Source: Apiosordaria backusii (lineage: Eukaryota; Ascomycota; Sordariomycetes; Sordariales; Lasiosphaeriaceae). Taken from it: a DNA stretch of 64,000 bases. This document shows positions 56,334 to 64,000 of this stretch, in pieces; the stretch's first letter is position 1, and every line of letters begins with the position of its first letter. Made by a program: the position numbers and the translations under genes. The notes below the pieces were generated by a model that saw only the letters and a program-made list of their open reading frames with translations, did no database searches and was not told the DNA's origin. The DNA lies in contig JAUKTV010000009.1 of assembly GCA_030549205.1 (NCBI GenBank), positions 62,001-126,000 on the forward strand. The letters run 5' to 3'.

Positions 56334-57113
56334 CTACCTCGCAGCAGGAGTAGCAGCCGCCGCACTGTCAACCACCTTCCCCTCCGCCGCCTGCTTCTTC
56401 TCAAACTCCTCCTTCCCACCCCACTTGTGCCACTGCAGATACCGGTACCCCTGGGTAAGCTGCGCCGCCTCGTTCACAGCGTGGCACGCAAAAAGGAGGT
56501 AGTTGCGGGGCGTAACGGCGAGGGAGAAGCGCATAAACGTCGCTGAGTAGACGCAGAGAGCGGCAGTCATGGGTCCGGAGATGCTATATCATACCCCCCC
56601 AACACCAGTCAGTTGTCAATCATCTCGAGGGAGCAGCAGGGAAGGGAAGACTCACAGCTCAGGGCTCTTCTGCGTATCCATCACCGCAGCAAGCGGAATA
56701 CCAAAGTTGGACACGGGGCCCCAGAAGTCTAATTGTTTCATCTCATCGTCAGCCTCATTATCCAGCAATAGGGTTGGTAGGTGGTCGCGTGCGCAACCCA
56801 TCATTCCTCCCTCCCTCCCCCCCGCCTAACCACCACCCCCAACACTCCCTCCCAACAACTTCCCAGTTCCCAAATCCCTAGATGGCAATTGCCTTCCCAC
56901 TCTCTCTCCCTCTTTCCCCCCCATACCCCTTCTCTTGCAACCATTCCCAACCAACCTCCGGCCGGTAATCGGACATCTCCCCTACCCCCCCGGCCGAGTC
57001 CCCCCAACACGCCCCAAAAGTTAAAAAAGTAAAAACTTACGCGTAGAACAAACATAATTCAACACCGGATGAGCCCGAATCTTGGCATTGACAGCTTTGA
57101 CAAAGGCAGCCAT
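56334..57113 (-). CDS. mpc1: Mitochondrial pyruvate carrier subunit 1 (MPC1)
   Basis: Inner-membrane subunit of the MPC heterodimer that imports pyruvate into the matrix. Three exons on the minus strand: 57041-57113, 56656-56728 and 56334-56583, separated by introns of 312 bp (GTAAGT...ATTAG) and 72 bp (GTGAGT...ATATAG). The product is 131 aa. Joined sequence reads MAAFVKAVNAKIRAHPVLNY..., then HFWGPVSNFGIPLAAVMDTQ, then ISGPMTAALCVYSATFMRF, the family landmarks in the right order. Two to three short hydrophobic segments are seen. A Lys/Glu/Ala tail follows the conserved core. The first intron is about five times longer than the other introns in this window and is very C-rich on the plus strand. 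Confidence 0.94.
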
Positions 57114-58050
57114 CTTTTCTTATTCCTCTCGAATCTCTCTGTTCGGCCGGCCGGTTCGTTCGTTCGTGTGGTGTGGTGTGGAGTGTATCTGAGTCGGGAT
57201 GATCGGAGTGATCGGAGGTTCTGCAGTTCGCCCAAACTAAGAAACTTGCTGAATCCTGGAAATAATTCTTTGGGGATGCTCCGGGGACCGCTGCTGCAGC
57301 GCTGGCAGGTCCGCTGCCCGCCGCCCCCAGCGAGAGAAACCCGTAGCGGTGAGGTGGGTCCGTGCGTCCTTTTGCGTCACCGGACCTTTCACAGGGTTGC
57401 TGTGCTGTCAGTGAGCTGTCATCGCAAAAAGTAAGTTGAAGAAGCATCAATTGGTCACTTTTCGGGCTTGGTTACTACATGTTATTCACATATTCAGATT
57501 ACGTTGTAAAAGAATCGTACACAACTGGCAGTTCGACGTTGTGAATTTGTTGTTGCTTGGAGAAGCTCTTTCGTAAACTTCTGTAGGGTGTTCAGGAGGC
57601 TGCTGTGTCCATCAAGGAGGTAGTGCAACACCACACATCCTTCCAAATTCACAGCTGTCATATGTACATAGTTTCCGTAGACAACAGAAAAACATATCCT
57701 GTGTCCCATCCCCATCAGTGTCGCTCGACCATTTGGGCTTCTCTTTCTCTCATTCTTCGCCTCTCTGTCCCGTTTGTCTGCCTTGCATACTTTGCTCGCC
57801 CCTTATTCTGAAGAACCAATTCGCTGATTTCCGGCCCTTTGTATTTTCATCAAGAAATCCCCAAACGCCGCCAAAAGAAAACAGTAACCCTTCATAGCTT
57901 CTAGGCAGAAATCTAGCTTTTCGTCGTCCAAGTGAAGATCAACCCCCCATCACATACAAGCTCGCAGCATCTATGGTATTTAATGTCATCGTGTGTTGTA
58001 TGATGGGGTATCTCGGTGTGTATTGTTGGGTAGGCCACCAAAAGCAATTA
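57114..58050. other. Intergenic between MPC1 and SmB
   Basis: About 940 bp holding the MPC1 promoter and the SmB 3' flank, both on the minus strand. No gene or RNA is recognised. Confidence 0.5.
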
Positions 58051-58955
58051 TTAACGGCGAGGGGGAGGATTGAAGCCAGAGGGAGGAGCACCCCCGGGAG
58101 GGAATCCAGGAGGGAAGCCGGGGGCGCCAGGGAAGCCAGCGGGGGGAAACCCACCGCCGAATCCTGGTGGCGGAGCTATAACTCTTGTTAGCGTCTGTGT
58201 CAACGGTTAGGAAGAGAAGGGTGTCAGCGTACGAGCACCACGGCCAGGGGCGCCGGGGAAACCAGGAGCACCGGGGAAGCCTGGGAAGGCTGGAGGAGGA
58301 ACGGCACCGCCAACACCAGCAGCGGGACCAGCAAGGGAAATGGGAGCAGCCGCGCCACGGCCAGCAGGCCTCGCTACGCCAGGCCCCGCTGTGAGCGCAG
58401 AGGCAACACCGGAGCCACCAGTCTTGCCCAGACGAGCGCTTGGGTCGGCCGGGGGTGGCGATTCGACAGAGAGGGATACAATGTGCGCTCCCCGGACAAT
58501 CGTCAGACCCAACGTACGCTTCTCTTCCTGCTCGATGGTCTGGGCGCCGGACGAGGATGCGCCGGGGGCGGAGGGCTTGTTTTGCTTGCGCTTGATACGG
58601 CGAAACTCTTCAGTATCGGCGAGAACGAGGTTCATGTGCTTATCGAAGGCGAGCATCTTCGGTCAAGCAAGTCAGTAACGTGGAAGTAGTAAGCGGAGTT
58701 CATTAATGTGTACCTGACCGGTCATCTGGCGGCCATCATTCAAGGTGACGCGCATCCGGTAGTTGATCTAAACCCATGTTAGTTCAATCTGATCGGGGTT
58801 CATCGTGGTGGAAGAGGTGTACATACGTAACCGGCCTAGATGTCATGCGCCTTGTCAGTGTTCAATGTCAACAAAAGGGTGCCTGTAAGAGCGGTCGCGA
58901 GGGGAGGACGGATGCCTGAACTTACCATCTTGCCCTGCTTGTTGGAGGCCGACAT
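58051..58955 (-). CDS. smb1: SmB, core spliceosomal Sm protein B
   Basis: Subunit of the heptameric Sm ring on U1, U2, U4 and U5 snRNAs. Five exons on the minus strand: 58926-58955, 58827-58835 (9 nt), 58714-58767, 58233-58656 and 58051-58175, with introns of 90, 59, 57 and 57 bp. The product is 213 aa. The Sm fold reads MSASNKQGKM-AGY-INYRMRVTLNDGRQMTGQ-MLAFDKHMNLVL; the Sm2 motif includes IVRG. The C-terminal half is Pro/Gly-rich, as usual for SmB, and ends PSGFNPPPRR. The 9-nt exon supplies three residues that homologues also have between KM and I-D/N-Y. It is divergent from RPL11, with 446 bp between the starts. Confidence 0.94.
58827..58835 (-). other. smb1: 9-nt microexon of SmB
   Basis: Minus-strand GCCGGTTAC (Ala-Gly-Tyr) lies between acceptor ATCTAG and donor GTATGT. 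Both junctions are in phase zero. Human SmB has three residues (L-Q-H) at this position between KM and IDYRMR, so the exon is needed to keep the Sm1 motif spacing. Skipping it would delete three residues without shifting the frame. Confidence 0.8.
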
Positions 58956-59401
58956 GATTGCGGCGTTGTTGCTACTACAGAGTAGCTGTTGTTTTCAAAA
59001 ATTGGTTTTTGGGTTGACGAAGTTCTGGTAACTATCGTCTGTTGCGGTCTCGTAATGCGCTTTGGGGGAAGGCTTCAGAGTCTCGCGTGGTGGTTGGTTA
59101 GCGGGAGGCAGACGAGGCCCAATTGAAATTTGAACGCGAGGCTGAGAAAGGAGCTTCCCACGCGACCGACCAGCCGCCACGAGCTCGAGCCACATTTACC
59201 CAGCCACTCACAAGCCACAATCAAATTTGTCCCCCACCAGCATTCACGCACCGGCAGGCAAGGGGAAAACTCTTGGCGCTTCCCCACACCCACAATCCAA
59301 AATTGTGGAAGCAAAATCAACCTCACACTTTTGAAATTTCTCGATCGTCAACCACGAGCCGAATCGCCCAGTCCCCCGATTTCGACGACAACACCGCCGC
59401 C
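58956..59401. other. Divergent promoter region SmB / RPL11
   Basis: A 446-bp region between two divergent housekeeping genes, presumed to serve both promoters. No other feature is recognised. Confidence 0.5.
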
Positions 59402-60058
59402 ATGGTATGCCTCCGATTGCGAATAGAAACACTCAGAAAACTCAAAATACTAACAAAATGACTTTCAGTCTGCTGAGAAGGCCCAGAACCCCATGCGGGA
59501 GCTCCGCATCCAGAAGCTCGTCCTGAACATCTCAGTCGGCGAGTCTGGTGATAGACTTACCCGTGCTGCCAAGGTGCTGGAGCAGCTGAGCGGTCAGACT
59601 CCCGTCTACAGTAAGTTTCTTTCTCTCCTAGCAGGCATGCATCAAATAATCGAATTAAACTCTGACTCTGTCCGTCTCCAGGCAAGGCCCGCTACACCGT
59701 CCGTACTTTCGGTATCCGCCGTAACGAAAAGATCGCCGTCCACGTCACCGTCCGTGGTCCCAAGGCTGAGGAGATTCTTGAGCGTGGCCTCAAGGTCAAG
59801 GAGTACGAGCTCCGCAAGCGCAACTTCTCCGAGACCGGCAACTTCGGCTTCGGTATCTCCGAGCACATCGATCTCGGCATCAAGTATGACCCCGGTATCG
59901 GTATCTACGGCATGGACTTCTACTGCTGCATGACCCGCCCCGGTGAGCGTGTTGCCCGCCGCCGTCGCGCCAAGGCCAGAGTCGGTGCCAGCCACCGTAT
60001 CACCCGCGACGACACCGTCAGGTGGTTCAAGCAGCGCTTCGATGCCATTGTCCGCTAA
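59402..60058 (+). CDS. rpl11: 60S ribosomal protein L11 (uL5)
   Basis: Component of the large subunit and of the 5S RNP. Three exons: 59402-59404 (the ATG alone), 59469-59610 and 59682-60058, with introns of 64 and 71 bp (GTATGC...TTTCAG; GTAAGT...TCCAG). The product is 173 aa, the family length. It begins MSAEKAQNPMRELRIQKLVLNISVGESGDRLTRAAKVLEQL and contains the canonical TVRTFGIRRNEKIAVH and GIYGMDFY blocks. Codons are strongly C-ending, as expected for a ribosomal protein. Placing an intron directly after the start codon is frequent in fungal ribosomal protein genes and here leaves a one-codon coding exon. Confidence 0.97.
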
Positions 60059-61280
60059 ATACGGACATCTTGGATGGTGTTAGTGCTGGGCGGTATCAAA
60101 AATAACACAAAAAGGGAATCAAAGGGAATGGGGAGTTTCGGCTCATCGGGATCTCTAGGAGGGAGGAAAAAGCAAAAAGAGGAGGCGTTTTTCTCTCCAC
60201 GGACATGTATAGTGCAGCTTTTATGATACCTTGGCGATTCTTTCGTCCACCTGCTTGTTCCTGATTTCATCAGGCGAGCCACGGCCTCAGAGACCGACCG
60301 GCGTTATGCCGGCTTACCAATCCCTTAAATTCCCGTGACAGAAGTTTTCTGCGCGTCTCCCTCCACCTTGTTCAGTGCAACAATCGATGTGACTGTCAAA
60401 AAACCCCACGGTACGCCTTTGGGCGTGCCCGGAGTTGTCAGCATGTAAGTGTAGTTCGTACGTGTTTTGTACTGCCAGCCTAGGGGTCTCGACTAGAACT
60501 CGTGGAGATGAGGAGGTCGATGTCCCTCTGGTTGAGTTTACTAAGGACATGTCCGACGATCCAACATCGTTGTGGTCTTCTGAACAACCACGGCTCAATC
60601 TTTTGATCCAAGTCCAAGAGGCAGTTAGTATCACCTCATTCGCCGTTGATGCGGGGTAGCTTGTCCACGAGGATCACGGTCCCGCTGAAATGTTCAGTGT
60701 GGGGCCGTTGAGTCTTGCATTCGTAGTCTCGTCATGGTACGTCTGTATCCACGGAGTCGATGACTTCTACCTTCCCACGCTCTCGGGCTGTGTTGGATGG
60801 AGAAAGTTGATATTGTTATCACTGTCGCCTTCATCAAACCGTCACGATTCAGCTAGAACGCCTTGGATTTGCTGATAGCTACTCATAGGTACAGCGAAAT
60901 ACTATGCCAAATACTGATTTAAAAATCCTCAGATGTTGTGGCTGAAGTTCAAAGCGGCTGAATTAGATCACTGTCGATTGAAAACCTCGCGCCGCCGCTC
61001 ACTTGATGCTAAATTACATAACTTTCATGTACAGTATATGCAAGTCGTAACAAAAATGCAAAGCGTTATGGTATCCCACGCCTTCCCGTCTTTTATCCCG
61101 TCCTTGTCATTAACGGGCTATCGCTCTCTATGCTCGCTCCTCCTTTCCCCTTTTCTCTTCTTTGTGGCACCCTTCATGTACATACATTCCTAATATCGTG
61201 ATCATCGTCCGTCCATTACCAGGATAACATCTCCTGGTCGTTGGTCATGTTTACAATAAATAAAACAAGGCAAGGAAAAA
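60059..61280. other. Intergenic, convergent flanks of RPL11 and the gene at 61281
   Basis: About 1.2 kb between convergent genes. Short open frames only; no RNA gene or repeat is recognised. Confidence 0.5.
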
Positions 61281-62993
61281 TTAATGCTCAAGAGCATCCG
61301 TAGAGATCGCATTAGCTGGAGGACTGGGCAATGGGCCAGTCTCCTGAGCGGCATACCTCCTGGCAGCAGAAGGCCTTCTCTCTCGCTGGGTTGAGTGGAT
61401 GTCGATCAACAAGTCCACCAATGTTTCAGCATCCTCCCTCAACAGCTCCAGCTGCGCTTCGTTGTTGTCCGTGGGAGTGTTCCGATACGCGGCAAAGACG
61501 ATTCCTCTATTCGGCTTTTTGGCGGATGGAGCGTCGATGGCTCCCTGTTTGGAGGGATGATAGCACGTGTGAAAAGAACACATGTATCCACGGGCATGCT
61601 CATCCTCCTTAAACTCGTCGCACCTGTATTCGAGCCAGCCTCCTGTCTGCAAGACCTTCTGATGAACAGGTGCGGAAATGCGGAAAGGATATTTCATCGA
61701 GTTCAGACCGTAGGCTGCCAGGAGACGGCCGGTCAATCTCCTGCTGGGTGTTCTCCTGACAGAGGGTGTCGATGCAAAGATCGGTGTCTGAGGAGGGGAG
61801 GGCGGGTATGGCGACCGTCGAGAGGTTGGTCGAGAAAGGCCCATGTCATTAGGCCAAAGATTAACCACGTACACGAGGTCAAAGTTGTATTTAGCTGCTA
61901 TTCTCGCAGCTTCGAATGCAGCGGCCGTTGCCGGCTTGCTTGCTAGTGGAGGGGAAAGTGTCAAAAGGGGATATGTGGTCGATGGTCGGCGAGGGGTAAG
62001 TGCCACTGGAGGGTCGGGCGGCAATGGGAAGCTCGGCGGATTAGGGCTCGGTGGGTTCGGACTTGGTCTCTGTGTGCGAGGCGGTGCTGGGAACCCATCA
62101 AGGATCTCATCGTCACTGAGCGCCATAAAGTCATCCACACTGGGTTCCTTGAGAATCGTGTTGCTCTTTGCCAGTGGCTTTGTCATTTTGAGAGTCGACA
62201 GGCTAGTAGTCTTGCGTGGCTCCTTTGGTGGATACTCGAGGGTTTGTCCCCCAGAAACATGGACGCTCCGCGCTCGCTCAAGCGGCTCAATCAGACCAAG
62301 CTTGTGCCCATTGGTACCAGCGAGAGGCAAAGGAACGAGGCTAGGAGACACCGGAGGAGAGTCTGGAGGCGAACATGGAGGTGTGGGAATCGGCGCTGGG
62401 CCAAATGATATCACCGGAGATCCCTCTTGTTCCGAGGGACGTCGCTTTCGATCGATCTGTGCTTTTGGGGAAACAGACGGAGAAGTTGAACGTGGGTGAA
62501 CCTTGGAATTTGATCTCGACCGACGCTCTGATGTGCCGTCTTCATCCGGGGTTGTTGCGCCTACTCCACCGAAGCTGAAATCCAAGAGTTCAGCTAAAGA
62601 GGTTGTTCGGCTACTCCTAGGGCTGAGAGACGAAGTTCGTTGTGGAACACGAGGACTATTGAATGACCGGTTGGATGGCCGAGGACTGACATTGGTAGAT
62701 ACCAGTGAATTTAGCCGTGGCGTACTTGGAGCATCAGGAAGACTCTGAGCTCGTCGAGATTGTCTTGGGCTCAATACAACCTCATCTCTGGCCATCATTC
62801 GTTGTGAGGTTGGTCGGATGAAAGAAGGTGATGGAAAGGTCTGCGAAGTGTCTTCTCCATTTGCTGACCAAGGAATTGGTGTAGATGGTCCTCTTTCAAG
62901 CTCTAGTTCTCGGGATGCAACTCTCTTCTTTGATGTCGAGAAGAGTCGGAACTTCTTTTCGAACCTCTCGAACTTGTCGAGACCCACGGCCAT
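61281..62993 (-). CDS. Conserved-looking protein of unknown function with disordered N-terminal half
   Basis: An intronless 570-aa frame. Residues 1-15 (MAVGLDKFERFEKKF) are charged and helical. Residues about 20-350 are Ser/Pro/Arg-rich, with many S-P and R-x-x-S sites, and probably disordered and phosphorylated. A compact region follows from about 355 (AARIAAKYNFDLVYVVNLWPND) through 430-520, including LLAAYGLNSMKYPFRISAPVHQKVLQTGGW, several aromatic and Cys residues, and GIVFAAYR; this recalls a GAF/PAS-like alpha/beta fold but is not identified. Codon bias, length and a defined C-terminal domain make it a real gene. The name and function are unknown. Confidence 0.75.
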   Translation of the reverse strand: MAVGLDKFERFEKKFRLFSTSKKRVASRELELERGPSTPIPWSANGEDTSQTFPSPSFIRPTSQRMMARDEVVLSPRQSRRAQSLPDAPSTPRLNSLVSTNVSPRPSNRSFNSPRVPQRTSSLSPRSSRTTSLAELLDFSFGGVGATTPDEDGTSERRSRSNSKVHPRSTSPSVSPKAQIDRKRRPSEQEGSPVISFGPAPIPTPPCSPPDSPPVSPSLVPLPLAGTNGHKLGLIEPLERARSVHVSGGQTLEYPPKEPRKTTSLSTLKMTKPLAKSNTILKEPSVDDFMALSDDEILDGFPAPPRTQRPSPNPPSPNPPSFPLPPDPPVALTPRRPSTTYPLLTLSPPLASKPATAAAFEAARIAAKYNFDLVYVVNLWPNDMGLSRPTSRRSPYPPSPPQTPIFASTPSVRRTPSRRLTGRLLAAYGLNSMKYPFRISAPVHQKVLQTGGWLEYRCDEFKEDEHARGYMCSFHTCYHPSKQGAIDAPSAKKPNRGIVFAAYRNTPTDNNEAQLELLREDAETLVDLLIDIHSTQRERRPSAARRYAAQETGPLPSPPANAISTDALEH

Positions 62994-64000
62994 TGTGCTG
63001 TCTCGGGTTCAGCTAGGTCTGAGGACGGCCGGATCAGCAACGGTACAACTTGAGATAGGTGATTGAGATAGGGTGATAACTCGAACAATCCTACCAGAAA
63101 TGAGCTGAAGAGGATGAGAGTCAATCTCAATGGGGGGTAGGGGTCGTGAAACTCTTTTTAAGAGTCGTCGTGTTGATGAGGGTGAGGAGATGGCAGAGGT
63201 TTCGTTAACAACCGACTGGCGGAATTCGCGACGAAAGGTAAGGAGGGCTTTTGCAGTCCTATGAGACGGATCAGACGCCGTGCTGCTCCCAAGTCGTCGA
63301 ACAGAAAGTCGAGAATTTGTCGAAGGTCGGTGGTGGTCGGTGATACAGGGCCTTCGTCACGCACTGATGACGGACATTTCAGTGGGTCTGACAAAGTGAG
63401 CCACAGCAGATGCCCAGGAGGAGTCTCAATTTTACGGCAGGAGCGGATGCGGAGCGGAGATGTCGATGTGGTCGGAGGGAAATTGGTGGTGTGCGGCAGG
63501 CCAGTCGCTCATCAAGGGTCTCATGAAGATGATCGAGGCTGTCTCTCCTACACGCTTGTCCGAAGGCCACCCTGAGTTCTCGAACACGGTGAAACCAAAG
63601 TCGATAGAAGTCTGAGACCTTGCAGGGCAAGTTATGGTCGTAAAAGGGAAGAGGGGTGAGCATCAAATGAGGATCAGGTGGGTGTTATGCTTCTCGAATC
63701 TCCTAGTCGAACTTCCGGGCACCGTTGGACCGCAGCCAATCTCAGAGGGTTTCACCGACAGTGTGAGGGGAAATCGAAAAAGCAGGAAACTCAAACGAAA
63801 GCCTTCGTGTCGACGTATGCCAGGAAGAAAAAGAAAGAGTACATCACCAGCCCAGGCTAGGGTGGCAGATGCAAGAGGGCGGAGGTCGTTCTTTCCTTCC
63901 GAGTGGCTCAACTTTGCAGGAGAAGGGACGAGTGATATTTAAGTCAACTTTTTCCTGCTTCTGGCTCTATAATCAGCTGGAGGCTGGATTCACTCGTCTG
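62994..64000. other. Upstream flank of the gene at 61281
   Basis: About 1 kb at the window end, presumed promoter and leader of the minus-strand gene. No other gene is supported. Confidence 0.5.

Noticed and set aside
1..64000. CRISPR arrays, operons, Shine-Dalgarno sites, rRNA genes
   Set aside because: The DNA is eukaryotic nuclear; no direct-repeat/spacer arrays or rRNA-like sequence were seen.

Overview
The window is nuclear DNA of a filamentous ascomycete. The housekeeping genes carry short introns of about 50-110 bp with GTAAGT/GTATGT-type donors, CTRAC-like branch sites and CAG/TAG acceptors. The protein set is fungal, including an alpha-factor-like pheromone precursor with the repeat QWCLRFVGQSCW. 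A 4.4-kb AT-rich island bears the CpA-to-TpA signature of repeat-induced point mutation (RIP). Together these point to Sordariomycetes, most likely Sordariales (Podospora/Neurospora relatives). The order is an inference; no species is claimed.

Layout. 1-3.07 kb: no supported gene. 3.07-4.92 kb (+): Cdc25-type mitotic phosphatase. 7.7-9.4 kb (+): CWF19-like/Drn1 splicing and RNA-turnover factor. 9.9-17.8 kb (+): UTP20. 18.1-18.75 kb (-): Zim17/Hep1 mitochondrial Hsp70 chaperone. 19.5-22.1 kb (+): cullin-3. 22.5-30.7 kb is gene-poor accessory sequence: a membrane-protein gene with a broken frame, two orphan genes (one with a uORF, a leader intron and a 21-bp degenerate repeat at its stop), a possible secreted-protein relic and a tRNA-like folded element. 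30.8-31.5 kb (+): pheromone precursor. 32.1-33.0 kb (-): FMP32/CCDC90-like mitochondrial protein. 34.0-36.4 kb (-): NOP2. 37.1-42.3 kb (+): clathrin heavy chain. 43.2-47.5 kb (-): pyruvate carboxylase. 47.5-50.6 kb: no gene recognised. 50.6-55.0 kb: RIP-destroyed Tc1/mariner-like transposon with 83-bp terminal inverted repeats. 56.3-57.1 kb (-): mitochondrial pyruvate carrier MPC1. 58.05-58.96 kb (-): SmB. 59.4-60.06 kb (+): ribosomal protein L11/uL5. 61.3-63.0 kb (-): conserved-looking protein of unknown function.

Functional themes. UTP20, NOP2 and RPL11 serve 60S/40S ribosome production. CWF19-like and SmB serve pre-mRNA splicing. Pyruvate carboxylase and MPC1 both consume cytosolic pyruvate. 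Nothing suggests a co-regulated cluster; genes sit as independent units, several in divergent pairs (NOP2/clathrin, SmB/RPL11, Zim17/cullin-3).

The most striking observations are exon-scale. Pyruvate carboxylase needs coding exons of only 8 and 12 nt, SmB needs a 9-nt exon, RPL11 has a first coding exon consisting of its ATG, and the CWF19-like gene hides a stop-free 54-nt intron that reads as coding. In the transposon, the transposase frame survives without indels while RIP-type transitions changed all three catalytic acidic residues (D, D, D/E to N, N, K). All gene models were built by eye from splice signals and family knowledge; none was checked with a search.
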